A stretch of DNA of 64,000 nt from Vasconcelosia minhoensis LEGE 07310 (GCF_015207255.1 NZ_JADEXG010000016.1:1-64000); one strand, 5' to 3'. Counted from the first letter of the stretch, positions 42,908 through 52,253 are shown. Notes: a model not told the origin generated them from the letters alone. A program made the numbers and translations.

Positions 42908-43717
42908 ATGTACGGCGTTGATATCAATTTTCTAAACGATCGCGGCGTTCGACCGGTCGAGGTACGCTCCAGTAAGCTGGCGGCTCCCCGTCCGACCAGC
43001 GATCGCAAGCCCCTGATGCTCGGCCTAGTCGTTGCCATGGCTGCCCTGGGGGCGCTTGGCGGCGCTTGGCTGGTCTTGCAACAGCAGCAGCGCGGCCTGC
43101 TGGCTCAGCAGGCTGACCTGACGGCACAGCTTCAGGCACTCGAGGCCGAGATTGGCCAGATCGAAACGATTCGACAGCAGACCCAGGCCATCCGAGACGA
43201 AAGCCAGGCGCTGGCTTCAGTTTTTGAACGGATTCGACCCTGGTCAGCGATCGTGCAGGATATCCAGAATCGGATTCCAACTCGCACGCAGATTACTTCA
43301 ATTACTCAGACAGCGCCGCCAGCAGCAACAGCGGCACCGGCAGAAGCGACAGCGGCACCGGCAGAAGGACAAGTGATTGCCCCAGCTGCCTCACCCGCGG
43401 GCGGGTTGGAAATTTCCGGCAACGCCTGCTCCTTTGACGATGTCAATGACTTTCTGCTAACGCTGCAAAACTCTCCGTTCCTGGTTGGACCCACCGTCCA
43501 GATTACGGAAGCAACGCTCAGTGAACCCATCCCGGGTCGCTGCCCCGGCGATCCGGTCAACGGTCAGCCCCTAGCCCTGGCCGAATATACGATTACCGGC
43601 GACATCCAGAGCATTCCGGCGGCTGAACTACTGGCAGAACTCAATAAGCAGCAGGAGCCGACCGGCCTAGCTGCCCGCATTCAAGCCCTTCAAGAAACAG
43701 GAATAGTCGCGCAATGA
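42908..43717 (+). CDS. pilN: Type IV pilus assembly protein PilN
   Basis: Bitopic inner-membrane protein of the pilus alignment complex. 269 residues: the short cytoplasmic PilM-binding motif MYGVDINFLNDR, a single helix at about 37-58 (LMLGLVVAMAALGALGGAWLVL), a coiled coil (about 60-100) and a periplasmic ferredoxin-like fold. A low-complexity insert PPAATAAPAEATAAPAEGQ (about 137-155) encodes a small direct repeat. It overlaps pilO by 4 bases (ATGA at 43714-43717), indicating coupling. Confidence 0.92.
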   Translation: MYGVDINFLNDRGVRPVEVRSSKLAAPRPTSDRKPLMLGLVVAMAALGALGGAWLVLQQQQRGLLAQQADLTAQLQALEAEIGQIETIRQQTQAIRDESQALASVFERIRPWSAIVQDIQNRIPTRTQITSITQTAPPAATAAPAEATAAPAEGQVIAPAASPAGGLEISGNACSFDDVNDFLLTLQNSPFLVGPTVQITEATLSEPIPGRCPGDPVNGQPLALAEYTITGDIQSIPAAELLAELNKQQEPTGLAARIQALQETGIVAQ

Positions 43718-44541
43718 GCAGCATCAGCGGAGATTATATTAACGACGATTTCGATGCCGGTCCGGTCTATCCAGAAGTCTTTGGCGTCGAGATGACACCC
43801 CAGATCTTAGGCGCTTTAGCCGCAGTCGCGGGCGTTGCCCTGGCGGGGTTTGCCTTTGTGCGATTTGTTCTCCCCGTCTACCAGACGAATCAGACCATTC
43901 GCGCTGATATCAATGATAAAAACAGCCAGCTCGCGAGTCAGGCCGAGCAGATTGCCGCAGCCGAGCAGGCCAACGCCGAGCTAGAGCAAGCCCTGGAACA
44001 GCGCCGCACAGTCTATTCGCTGTTTGCCAGTGAGAGCACGATGGATACGCTGCTGCTAGACCTCAACCAGCGGGTCAAGAGCAGCAATGCCGCCCTCGGT
44101 AGCGTTCGCAATCAGGTCAGCAGTCGCGGTATTCCACCGCTGCTGCTAGAAGCCCAGCTGCAAAATTTCAGTCCCGAAGGTGAAACCGTCATCAGCGACG
44201 GCTCTCTGGGCGATGGCGTCAACGGCAAGCTCAAGCGCGATACCTACACGATTGAGTTTCGCGGTGACTTTGCCCAAACCGAAGCCATTCTCAGAAATAT
44301 TGAGCGGCTAGAGCCGCTGCTGCTGTTTCGTGAATTCACGATTGAAAGTGAAGAACCCATTGCTGAAACGGTGATTGGCGCCAATGGCCAGGTCGTTGCT
44401 CAGCCCAAGATTCCCATCGTCACCAGCTTCCAAATTGATGCCCTGATTCCCACCACGGCCCCCGACGAGCTGCCGACCATTGCTCCGCCCCCCGATCCCG
44501 CTGCCCCGGTTGATGGAGCAGTCCCGGCTGAGGGCGGCTAG
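43714..44541 (+). CDS. pilO: Type IV pilus assembly protein PilO
   Basis: Partner of PilN in the inner-membrane alignment platform. 275 residues: a cytoplasmic N-terminus (40 residues), a helix at about 30-53 (ILGALAAVAGVALAGFAFVRFVLP), a Gln/Glu/Ala coiled coil (60-100) and a periplasmic domain with YTIEFRGDFAQTEAILRNIERLEPLLLFREFTI. The last 35 residues are a Pro/Ala-rich tail. There is no pilP gene, as usual in cyanobacteria. The start overlaps the pilN stop. pilQ follows after 108 bases. Confidence 0.9.
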   Translation: MSSISGDYINDDFDAGPVYPEVFGVEMTPQILGALAAVAGVALAGFAFVRFVLPVYQTNQTIRADINDKNSQLASQAEQIAAAEQANAELEQALEQRRTVYSLFASESTMDTLLLDLNQRVKSSNAALGSVRNQVSSRGIPPLLLEAQLQNFSPEGETVISDGSLGDGVNGKLKRDTYTIEFRGDFAQTEAILRNIERLEPLLLFREFTIESEEPIAETVIGANGQVVAQPKIPIVTSFQIDALIPTTAPDELPTIAPPPDPAAPVDGAVPAEGG

Positions 44542-44649
44542 TTAACCCATCCGCCCCCAATCAAGCCGATTTCAACACCTATTCTTGGCGCCCGGTGTCA
44601 TCCCCCGGCGTCCATCCAATATCCTGCCTAGATTGTGAAGGAGTGAACT

Positions 44650-46788
44650 GTGAAACGTCGTTTTAAATTTGGTAGCTTAATGGCTGGTGGGGCGCTGATG
44701 GCCCTGATGTCGCAGCCCGCATCGGCCGCAACTGTGATTAAGGGCATTGCCCTCGACCAGACTGAGAAAGGGCTTGAGCTGTCTTTAAAGACTGCTGGTG
44801 ACGACGCCGAAATCTTTTCAGCTCGCCAGGGTAAAACCCTTCAGGCTGACATTACTAACGCCCGGCTAGATCTGCCCTGGGGCAAGCGCTATCAGCGGGC
44901 CAACCCCGCCCCTGGCATTGCCGCCATTCAGCTAGAGGCGCTGGAGGGCGATCGCGTCCGCCTGACCGTAACCGGCACCCAAACCGCGCCGATCAGCGAT
45001 TTCCAGAAAAGCGCCGACAAGGGCCTGCAGGTGAGCTTGGATACCCGTCCCAACGCCACCGCTCGCCGGACTACGCTACCGGCCCGGCTGCAAACTGTCC
45101 CCGCCCAGGAGCTGGCCCAGGCGAACCCCGAAGCCGATCGGGAAGAAGACGCAGCGCCCGAAGTGCTAATTCCCAATCCGCCAGTGACCATCGATGGAGC
45201 CCCGGCAACGCCTCCCATTCTAAATGCGCCGCCGCCTTTCCTACCCCGAGCCGTTGCTCCCCCCGTTGGCGACATCTCGATTTCCGAAATCGATTCCAGC
45301 CTAGACCTGATTAATCTGGGCACCACTGAGCGCGTCCCTCGGCTAGTCCTACGGGATGCTTCCGCCCGCGAAGTGCTTTCCCTGCTGGCTCGGGCGGCTA
45401 ACCTCAACCTGGCCTTCACGAATACCAATGCCGAAGAAGAAAGTACTGAAGTGCGGGTTTCGCTCGATATCCAGGACGAGCCGGTACAGGACGTCTTCAA
45501 CTATGTACTGCAAATTTCTGGCTTAGAGGCTAACCGAGTTGGCAGGACCATTTTTGTCGGCACGAGACTTCCCAATGCGGCTCGCAACGTCATGACGCGG
45601 AGTATTCGACTAAATCAGGTTGATGTAGCCACTGCGCTCAACTTTCTAGTTGCTATGGGCGCAGAGAGTGCAGTTTCTCGGGAGCGATTGGTCACCAGCG
45701 TTAATGCGGTCGAGGTTGGTGACGGGGTTGCGACTACCGACACCCAAACGACGACTGAGGCCAGACTTGAGAATCAGCGCATCGACTATGCAGACTCTAT
45801 CCCGCTGCTGAGGGGCCTGCAGGTGATTGGCGATGAGCGCACCAACTCAGTAACACTGGTTGGGACACCTAGGCAGGTGCAAATTGCTACAGCTCAGCTG
45901 ACTCAGATCGATCTGCGGCGGCGGCAGGTGGCGATTAACGTGCGGGTTATTGACGTTGATTTGAGCGCGATCGACGCATTGGGGACTAGCTTTTCCTTTG
46001 GCGTAGACGATGCTAGCTTCCTCAGTACAAACGGGGTAGGTGTATTCAACTTTGGCGATAGGACTCCAGCTAACAGTGGCGTTTCAGCGTCTCAGGTCGG
46101 ACGAGGGGTTGCCAACTTATTCGGACTCACTAATCCAGTAAGCTTTGTTACCGATTTTCTGCTCCAGCTTCAGGCGGTAGTAACCAACGGTCAGGCTAAA
46201 ATTGTCACTGACCCGACTTTGGTAGTTCAGGAAGGTCAAACAGCCGCAGTTCAACTAACCCAAGAAGTTGTCACCAATGTCACTGAGACAGTAGAAACCA
46301 CTGATGCAGGCATCATTAGAACTACGACATTTGAAAAAGAAGCCGCTGGTCTCAATCTCCAGATTCAGGTCGAGCGAGTGGATGATAATGGATTCGTTGC
46401 CCTATCTGTTGCTCCCTCCATTTCGGCTCCGACCGATACCTTTAATACCGGGACCGGGACGACAGCCGTTCTGCTGGCTGAGCGGCAGCTTTCTTCAGGA
46501 CTAATTCGCGTTCGGGACGGTCAGACTCTGATTTTATCAGGCATCATTCAGGAAAGCGATCGCGTCACGACCTCGAAAGTCCCCATTTTGGGAGATATTC
46601 CGCTGCTGGGGGCGCTATTTAGAAGCACCAATCGTACTAACGAGCGGCAGGAGCTAATCGTCTTGCTGACGCCACAGATCATCGACGACTCTGACCAGAG
46701 TGCGTTTGGCTATAGCTATACGCCTGGCGAAGACGTGCAGCAGCTTCTAGATCGACGCCAGAACCCTGGGCAGCAGCCGAATCGGTAG
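44650..46788 (+). CDS. pilQ: Type IV pilus secretin PilQ
   Basis: Outer-membrane secretin ring through which the pilus leaves the cell. 712 residues: a signal peptide (to about 26, SQPASAA), an AMIN domain (about 27-125) for wall or envelope anchoring, a Pro/Asp-rich linker, N0/N1 STN-like domains (LVLRDASAREVLSLLARAANLNLAF) and the secretin core (about 420-680) with VPILGDIPLLGALFRSTNRTNERQELIVLLTPQII. The last gene of pilMNOQ; the start ATG is actually GTG 44650, after a GAAGGAGTG ribosome binding site. A strong terminator follows at 46846-46890. Confidence 0.95.
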   Translation: MKRRFKFGSLMAGGALMALMSQPASAATVIKGIALDQTEKGLELSLKTAGDDAEIFSARQGKTLQADITNARLDLPWGKRYQRANPAPGIAAIQLEALEGDRVRLTVTGTQTAPISDFQKSADKGLQVSLDTRPNATARRTTLPARLQTVPAQELAQANPEADREEDAAPEVLIPNPPVTIDGAPATPPILNAPPPFLPRAVAPPVGDISISEIDSSLDLINLGTTERVPRLVLRDASAREVLSLLARAANLNLAFTNTNAEEESTEVRVSLDIQDEPVQDVFNYVLQISGLEANRVGRTIFVGTRLPNAARNVMTRSIRLNQVDVATALNFLVAMGAESAVSRERLVTSVNAVEVGDGVATTDTQTTTEARLENQRIDYADSIPLLRGLQVIGDERTNSVTLVGTPRQVQIATAQLTQIDLRRRQVAINVRVIDVDLSAIDALGTSFSFGVDDASFLSTNGVGVFNFGDRTPANSGVSASQVGRGVANLFGLTNPVSFVTDFLLQLQAVVTNGQAKIVTDPTLVVQEGQTAAVQLTQEVVTNVTETVETTDAGIIRTTTFEKEAAGLNLQIQVERVDDNGFVALSVAPSISAPTDTFNTGTGTTAVLLAERQLSSGLIRVRDGQTLILSGIIQESDRVTTSKVPILGDIPLLGALFRSTNRTNERQELIVLLTPQIIDDSDQSAFGYSYTPGEDVQQLLDRRQNPGQQPNR

Positions 46789-47144
46789 AGCCTAGACTGC
46801 TGCAATCGCAACCAGGTTCCGGTTATATTGCCTTTGGGCTGGACCAAAAAATCCTGAAATCCTTATCTCAAAGGGATTTCAGGATTTTTTTATGTCGCAA
46901 AATCGGAGCAAAATGGCGATTTGCGTACGTGAAGTTTCCTAAAAATCCCTGAAATCCATAGAAAATCAAGGTTTTATCGATCAATATGTGCTGAGTACCC
47001 CTTAGAATAAGTCAGTAAAAATATGAGGTTTCAAGGGTTTCAGCCATTCGCTGACCATTGGCCTTGTGCAGTCTAGAGGTTTACCTTAGCTGAGTAGACC
47101 TCCCCTTGCTGATTTACTGAATACCATCCCAAGAGGAGATAAGT
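46789..47144. other. Spacer pilQ-hup: terminator and HU promoter region
   Basis: Beyond the terminator, the remaining roughly 250 bases hold no reading frame of interest and are AT-richer. An AAGAGGAG ribosome binding site ends the region before the HU gene. Confidence 0.4.
46846..46890 (+). terminator. Rho-independent terminator after pilQ
   Basis: AAAAAATCCTGAAATCC (46846-46862) and GGATTTCAGGATTTTTT (46874-46890) form a 17-bp stem with an 11-base loop and a T-run. It ends the pilMNOQ transcript. A similar word, CCCTGAAATCC, recurs at about 46945. Confidence 0.9.
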
Positions 47145-47420
47145 ATGAATAAAGGTGAGCTTGTCGATACGGTAGCTGAAAAGGCTGCTGTCACTAAAAA
47201 GCAGGCTGACGCTGTGATCACAGCGGCCGTCGAAGCGATTATGGAAGCGGTCTCCAATGGCCAGAAAGTAACCCTGGTTGGATTTGGTTCATTTGAGCCG
47301 CGCGATCGCAAACAGCGTGAAGGCCGCAATCCCAAAACGGGTGACACCATGATGATTCCGGCCACCACCGTGCCCGCTTTCTCAGCCGGAAAGCAGTTCA
47401 AAGAGATGGTTGCCAAATAA
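47145..47420 (+). CDS. hup: HU-type DNA-binding protein
   Basis: Small nucleoid protein that bends and packages DNA. 91 residues, complete family pattern: MNKGELVDTVAEKAAVTKKQAD, GQKVTLVGFGSFEPRDRKQREGRNPKTGDTM (β-arm with conserved Arg, Pro) and the terminal KQFKEMV. The ribosome binding site AGAGGAG lies 7 bases before ATG 47145. It stands alone with its own upstream region; the aminotransferase gene follows after 6 bases. Confidence 0.97.
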   Translation: MNKGELVDTVAEKAAVTKKQADAVITAAVEAIMEAVSNGQKVTLVGFGSFEPRDRKQREGRNPKTGDTMMIPATTVPAFSAGKQFKEMVAK

Positions 47421-47426
47421 AGCCAC

Positions 47427-48539
47427 TTGTCACGTTCACCCTTTGAACCCGCTCATGGGGGCAACCTAGTTTGGGCCGCTCGGCTTGCGCGCTGTGCTCC
47501 CCATGAGCTACTCGATTTTTCTGCTAGCATCAGTCCGCTTGGGCCGCCGCCATCCGTCTTGGCAGCAATCCAGGCGGCTTTTTCATCTTTGACGGCCTAC
47601 CCTGACCCCAGGTATCAGGCCCTTTGCCAGCAGCTCGCCCGGGTGCATGAAATCGACGCCGACTGGGTTCTACCCGGGAATGGCGCGGCAGCGCTGCTGA
47701 CCTGGGCCGGTCGCGAGCTCGCCCAGCATCCTTGCTGGCTGCTGACTCCCGCCTTTAGCGACTATGCTCGGGCCGTCGCTGCCTTTGCCGGGCAAGTGAT
47801 TGAAGTTCCCCTTCAGCAGCAGCATTGGCCGACCGACCCGGACTGGGCCGCCGCGCTCACGGCCGCTATCCCAGCGGGGACAGACCTGAGCCAATGTAGT
47901 CTGCTGCTGAATAATCCCCACAATCCAACCGGCGCACTGCTCAGCCGGGAAGCGATTCGACCTTTTTTAGAGACCTTTGGCCTGGTCGTGGTCGATGAAG
48001 CCTTTATGGACTTTCTGCCCCCCTCCCAGCAGCAAAGCCTGATTGCTTGGGTCGAAAGCTTCCCCAATTTAGTCGTCCTGAGATCGCTGACCAAGTTCTA
48101 CAGCCTGCCGGGCCTACGGATGGGCTATGCCGTTGCCCATCCCCACCGGCTGCGACGCTGGCAGCAATGGCGCGATCCCTGGTCCGTCAATACATTGGCC
48201 GCCGCCGCCGCGATCGCGGCCCTCCAGGACACCGACTTCCAGCAGCAGACCTGGGACTGGCTGGGAGTGGCAAAACCAGACCTATACGCTGGGCTCGCAG
48301 CGCTGCCGGGCCTATCCCCACGACCCGGCAGCGCTAATTTTCTGCTGGTAGACTGCGACTGCCCTAGCCCTAAGCTGCAAAAGCAGCTGCTGATCCGGCA
48401 TAGAATCTATATTCGGGACTGTAGCAGCTTTGCTGAAATCGGCGATCGCGCCTTCCGGGTTGCGGTTAAGACCGGTGCCGACCATCAGCGGCTGCTCGCA
48501 GGGCTGGCTGATGTTTTGAGTGATGGAGTGATGGAGTGA
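47427..48539 (+). CDS. Threonine-phosphate decarboxylase-like / aminotransferase class I-II (CobD/HisC type)
   Basis: PLP enzyme of fold type I. 370 residues, start TTG 47427. The N-terminal HGGNLVWAARLA and DFSASISPLGPP are typical of CobD/CobC proteins, which make (R)-1-amino-2-propanol phosphate for the cobalamin nucleotide loop. The PLP lysine is in SLTKFYSLPGLRMGY. HisC-like histidinol-phosphate aminotransferases are close relatives, so CobD is a family-level call. Its C-terminus is odd: the final codons and stop (GVME, TGA) lie in an 8-bp tandem array (48521-48552) that can change the end of the protein. Confidence 0.82.
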   Translation: MSRSPFEPAHGGNLVWAARLARCAPHELLDFSASISPLGPPPSVLAAIQAAFSSLTAYPDPRYQALCQQLARVHEIDADWVLPGNGAAALLTWAGRELAQHPCWLLTPAFSDYARAVAAFAGQVIEVPLQQQHWPTDPDWAAALTAAIPAGTDLSQCSLLLNNPHNPTGALLSREAIRPFLETFGLVVVDEAFMDFLPPSQQQSLIAWVESFPNLVVLRSLTKFYSLPGLRMGYAVAHPHRLRRWQQWRDPWSVNTLAAAAAIAALQDTDFQQQTWDWLGVAKPDLYAGLAALPGLSPRPGSANFLLVDCDCPSPKLQKQLLIRHRIYIRDCSSFAEIGDRAFRVAVKTGADHQRLLAGLADVLSDGVME

Positions 48540-48552
48540 TGGAGTGATGGAG
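48521..48552. repeat. 8-bp tandem repeat, four copies, spanning a stop codon
   Basis: TGATGGAG occurs four times in direct tandem at 48521-48552, overlapping the last codons and TGA stop (48537-48539) of the aminotransferase gene. Gain or loss of a unit changes reading frame and so the C-terminus. Confidence 0.9.
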
Positions 48553-48572
48553 TGGGGAGTCGGGAAAACTGA

Positions 48573-49982
48573 ATGGTGGACTATGACCTGGTGATTTTGG
48601 GAGGGGCTCCAGAGGGGCGCATTGCTGCCCTGACGGCCACTGCTATGGGGGCAAGGGTTGCCCTGGTCGAGCCGCCCGGCCGCTGGCAGCAGCAGCGCCA
48701 GACCGACTATTTACTCCAGGGGCTGCGGCAGGTGGGTCAGCAGCGGCAGTCAGCGGCAGCTGCGTTTTGGAGTCAGTCCGGCGGTGGGTCACTGGACTGG
48801 TCTCGGCTGCTGCGGTGGAGCGCGATCGCGGCAGAATCGGAGGCATCTATCGTCTCTGCCGCTGTCCTGGGCGCGCGGGGCGTAGACCTGATTCTAGCGC
48901 CACCCGTCCAACTTGCCAGCAGCCCGTCAGTGCGAGTCGCCACCCAGCAGCGACGACTGTTGGGTCGCGGCCTGCTGATTGCAACCGGCACCGTCCCTGA
49001 TTATCCCAACCCCAACCGTCAGGCAGCGCTCAGCGGTGCTCCCGACTGCCTCTATCAGCATTCGGCCCTACCCCAGCGGATCGCTATCTTTGGCGGTTCT
49101 CTAACCGCCTTAGCCTGGGCTCAGGCGCTTCGTGCGGCAGGGGCTGAGGTCTCGCTCATTGCACCGCGACTGCTGCCCGGTGAAGACAGCGATATTCGTC
49201 GGCTGCTGCTGGGTCAGCTGACGGCGGAAGGCATCGGCGTAACGCCGTCCAGCAGCGCAGAGAAAGCTGAGAGACAGCTCTCGCTGCACATTCAAAAGCC
49301 ACCTCCGGACTGCTGTCTGGTCCTATCCCCTCAGCAGGTCGCCTGGTCCCAGCAGCTCGCCGCCGCTGGCATCCCATTGCAGACCGGCAGACTATGTGTC
49401 AACCGCTATCTGCAGACGGCCCAGTCCCGAGTCTTCGCCTGCGGCTCTGTACTCGGCGGCCTCGACCATTCCGCCCTGGCCGCTTTGGAAGCCGAAACCG
49501 CAGTCCACAATGCCCTCTTTTGGCCTCGCCGGACCATCCAATACCAAACCTTTCCCTACAGCAGCCAAACCCAGCCAACCGTGGGTCGCGTCGGTCTGAC
49601 AGAAGTCCAGGCCCGCCAGCGGTATGGCGGCGAAGTCCAGGTTTTGACCGCCAGCGCCGCCAATGCCGCTAGCCTGAACGCAGAAATTCCCCATCCGTCC
49701 TTTTGTAAACTGATCTGCTTAGAGAATGGCCGACTGCTCGGGGCGCACCTGCTCGGGGTCGGGGCTGGGGAAGTCGCCTACGGCCTGGCTTTGTGGCTGA
49801 AGTCCGGGACCAGCGTCGATCGCCTGCCTAGCCGCTGGGCTCACTTCGAGGCGCTATCTCCGACGCTAACCAGCCTGCTTCAGCGGGCCGTCAGCCAGCG
49901 CCGTCAGGCCCGTTGGCAAATCGGCAGCTGGCGCCGAGACAGCGCCGAGAATTGGTTTAACTGGCGTCGCAGCCGGCTGTAA
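48573..49982 (+). CDS. FAD-dependent pyridine-nucleotide oxidoreductase lacking the redox disulfide
   Basis: A flavoprotein of 469 residues in the disulfide-reductase fold: FAD-binding LVILGGAPEGRIAALTATAMGARVALVE (5-32), NAD(P)-binding IAIFGGSLTALAWAQALRAAGAEVSLI (about 170-196), VFACGSVLGG (second FAD contact), and a C-terminal dimerisation domain (FPYSSQTQPTVGRVGLTE, ENGRLLGAHLLGVGAGE). The usual redox CxxxxC after the first motif is missing: there PGRWQQQRQTDYLLQG appears. The enzyme is therefore likely not a disulfide or mercuric reductase; its substrate is unknown. ATG 48573. It follows the aminotransferase gene on the same strand and is convergent with dcd. Confidence 0.8.
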   Translation: MVDYDLVILGGAPEGRIAALTATAMGARVALVEPPGRWQQQRQTDYLLQGLRQVGQQRQSAAAAFWSQSGGGSLDWSRLLRWSAIAAESEASIVSAAVLGARGVDLILAPPVQLASSPSVRVATQQRRLLGRGLLIATGTVPDYPNPNRQAALSGAPDCLYQHSALPQRIAIFGGSLTALAWAQALRAAGAEVSLIAPRLLPGEDSDIRRLLLGQLTAEGIGVTPSSSAEKAERQLSLHIQKPPPDCCLVLSPQQVAWSQQLAAAGIPLQTGRLCVNRYLQTAQSRVFACGSVLGGLDHSALAALEAETAVHNALFWPRRTIQYQTFPYSSQTQPTVGRVGLTEVQARQRYGGEVQVLTASAANAASLNAEIPHPSFCKLICLENGRLLGAHLLGVGAGEVAYGLALWLKSGTSVDRLPSRWAHFEALSPTLTSLLQRAVSQRRQARWQIGSWRRDSAENWFNWRRSRL

Positions 49983-49988
49983 GCGAGC

Positions 49989-50588
49989 TTAGATTCTGGC
50001 TAGGGTCACCGCTTCCGGCTGGTCCTGGTATTTCCCCCGGCGGGTGTCGTAGCAGACCTGGCAGGGCTCGCCTTCTAAAAAGAGCAGCTGCACTACGCCC
50101 TCATTGGCATAAATCCGGCAGTCGGCGCTAGAGGAATTGGAAAATTCTAGGGTCAGATAGCCGCGCCAGCCCGCTTCCGCCGGCGTCAGGTTAGCGATAA
50201 TGCCGCAGCGGGCATAGGTGCTCTTACCGATGCAGATCGTCGTAATGTTATTGGGAATTTGCAGTCGCTCTAACGCGACACCTAAGCCGTAGGAGTGGGC
50301 AGGGAGAATGAAGTAGCTGCCGTTCTCATCCTGCTTCAGCTCGGTGGGCTCAAGATTACCAGGATTAAAGTTTTTGGGGTCAATCACCGTGCCGGGGACA
50401 TGGCGAAAAATCCGAAACTCCCGTGGCGAGAGGCGAATATCGTAGCCGTAGGAGGAAAGCCCGTAGCTGATCACAGGCGTTTCAGCGGGACCGCTAGATA
50501 GCTGCACGCGGCGAATTAGGCTGGGCTCGAACGGCTGAATCATGCCCTTCGCAGCTGAGGTCTGAATCCAGGCATCGTTTTTAATCAT
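49989..50588 (-). CDS. dcd: dCTP deaminase
   Basis: Deaminates dCTP to dUTP for thymidylate synthesis. 199 residues. The catalytic and binding segments are SSYGYDIRLSPREF (residues about 45-58), GKSTYARCGIIANLTPAEAGWRGYLTLEFSNSS (about 121-153, containing the Ser-x-x-Ala-Arg and Glu active-site pair), and YANEGVVQLLFLEGEPC. ATG 50588. It is convergent with the flavoprotein gene (6 bases between stops), so it is a separate unit. Confidence 0.93.
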   Translation of the reverse strand: MIKNDAWIQTSAAKGMIQPFEPSLIRRVQLSSGPAETPVISYGLSSYGYDIRLSPREFRIFRHVPGTVIDPKNFNPGNLEPTELKQDENGSYFILPAHSYGLGVALERLQIPNNITTICIGKSTYARCGIIANLTPAEAGWRGYLTLEFSNSSSADCRIYANEGVVQLLFLEGEPCQVCYDTRRGKYQDQPEAVTLARI

Positions 50589-50647
50589 GGCGAGGTCTCT
50601 ACTAGGTGTATGGGGCTGGGCTGGACAGGCTGCTTCGCAAAATGGCG

Positions 50648-51205
50648 CTACAGCAGATAGTTACGGCGAAACTCGGTGACTTGGTCTGCGATCGCAATCA
50701 GCGAATCGGGCATCTGCGGACCGGTCAGCACCACTTCAATCTGAGGCGGTCGTTCCTTCAGAAAAATCAGCACTTCATTTTCTGTCAGCAGGCCAAACTC
50801 GAGCGCCAGGCTCAGCTCGTCTAGCACCACCAGGCCGTATTTTCCCTGCTCAACGGCGGTTTGGGTGTGCTGCCAGAGGTCTAGCAGGGCGACCTCAGCC
50901 TCGGCGGGCACCTCAGGCCCGCTGATACAGCCGGGATAGTCGCAGCGCAGCCAGGTTAGATTTTGCCCCATCTGCGTCGGCTGCGTCGGCCCTTGACCAA
51001 TGCCGCCTTTAAGAAACTGTACAATCAGCACGGGTAGCCCCTGCTCGGCAGCCCGCAGCGCCTGCACCATCACGTTTGTAAAAAAGCTGCGGTGGGGCGA
51101 AGTAAAGACCTGAACCGTGCCCTCGATGGTGTGCAACAGCGGATGCCGACGAATCTTAGTGGGCGGTGAGCTGGCTCCAGACAAGGCCCTAAGCTGTGAG
51201 ACCAT
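50648..51205 (-). CDS. CobO/BtuR-like P-loop family protein without Walker A
   Basis: A 185-residue protein with the fold of cob(I)yrinic acid a,c-diamide adenosyltransferases, which adenosylate corrinoids using ATP. Matching segments: IEGTVQVFTSP, ALRAAEQGLPVLIVQFLKGG, LLDLWQHTQTAVEQGKYGLVVLDELSLALEFGLL (Walker-B-like DE), and the C-terminal LTGPQMPDSLIAIADQVTEF. At the place of the ATP-binding GDGKGKTTAA, the sequence reads SPHRSFFTN, with no Gly-Lys-Thr. It may have lost catalytic activity or bind a different ligand. Alternatively it is a cyanobacterial subfamily of unknown role. ATG 51205. Confidence 0.72.
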   Translation of the reverse strand: MVSQLRALSGASSPPTKIRRHPLLHTIEGTVQVFTSPHRSFFTNVMVQALRAAEQGLPVLIVQFLKGGIGQGPTQPTQMGQNLTWLRCDYPGCISGPEVPAEAEVALLDLWQHTQTAVEQGKYGLVVLDELSLALEFGLLTENEVLIFLKERPPQIEVVLTGPQMPDSLIAIADQVTEFRRNYLL

Positions 51206-51395
51206 AGCGGCTTGTGGCGAATAACGCCCTAAATATAGCGTATTTTTGCCTTAGAAAATCATGATTGCGCTAGATATCGAAATGTAATACAAATGTTTTA
51301 TTAACTTAGTCTAACCCTAAAAGCTCATCCTTTGCTTGCGTAATGCCGTTAGCGTCTGCCTGTATGGTGAATGTAAACTTTATCCCTGAACTCCC

Positions 51396-52124
51396 ATGAC
51401 CTGGCAGCGTCCCGATGGTCGTCAACCCGACGAACTGCGACCGTTTCGATTTGAGCGGCAGTTTACCCGATATGCAGCGGGCTCAGTCCTGACCCACTGC
51501 GGCAATACCCAAGTGCTCTGCACCGTATCGGTAGAGTCCGGCGTCCCCCCGTTCCTGGAAGGCAAGGGCCGGGGCTGGCTGACGGCAGAATATCGGATGC
51601 TGCCCAGCGCCACCCAGTCGCGTAAAGAGCGAGAATTCACGCGGCTTTCGGGGCGAACCCAGGAAATTCAGCGGCTGATTGGCCGCAGCCTGCGCGCGGC
51701 TTTGAACATGAAAGCCCTAGGCGAACGCACCCTGACCGTCGATGCCGATGTCCTCCAGGCCGATGGCGGCACAAGGACGGCGGCGATTACCGGTGGATAT
51801 GTGGCTTTGGAGGACGCGATCGCGGCTCTCCTAAAAGCAGGCGACCTCGTCACCTCACCCATACAGCATCAGATCGGCGCCATCTCTGTCGGTCTGCTGG
51901 AGGGCCAGCCGCTGCTCGATCTCAACTACCCCGAAGACCTGGCCGCCGACATTGACTTTAACGTCGTGATGACCGGTCAGCGCCAGTTCATCGAAGTTCA
52001 GGGTACCGCCGAGGCCAACAGCTTTAGCCGCGAGCAGCTGAATCAGATGCTAGACTGCGCCGAAAAAGGTATCGGAGACCTGCTTAAGCTCCAGCAAGCG
52101 GCTTTGGCTGACGGCAGTTCATAG
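51396..52124 (+). CDS. rph: Ribonuclease PH
   Basis: Phosphorolytic 3'-5' exoribonuclease trimming tRNA precursors. 242 residues, normal length. Features: [38 protein letters not shown] (residues 4-41), [38 protein letters not shown] (about 115-134) and [29 protein letters not shown] 51396. Divergent from the CobO-like gene, with a 190-base promoter interval that is AT-rich. Confidence 0.97.
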   Translation: MTWQRPDGRQPDELRPFRFERQFTRYAAGSVLTHCGNTQVLCTVSVESGVPPFLEGKGRGWLTAEYRMLPSATQSRKEREFTRLSGRTQEIQRLIGRSLRAALNMKALGERTLTVDADVLQADGGTRTAAITGGYVALEDAIAALLKAGDLVTSPIQHQIGAISVGLLEGQPLLDLNYPEDLAADIDFNVVMTGQRQFIEVQGTAEANSFSREQLNQMLDCAEKGIGDLLKLQQAALADGSS

Positions 52125-52253
52125 ACCCAAAGGAAAACCCGGATTAAACAGCGTCTTTATGTCTTTAGGAAGAGGGAAGGATTGACCGTTTGTGGGAATA
52201 AAGCCGCTTTACTTTCGTTTATATTGGTAATTGCAGACATCGACAAGGAGTTA

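Noticed and set aside
47427-48539. Adenosylcobalamin riboswitch near the CobD-like gene
   Set aside because: Only six bases separate it from hup and no B12-box-like sequence was seen.
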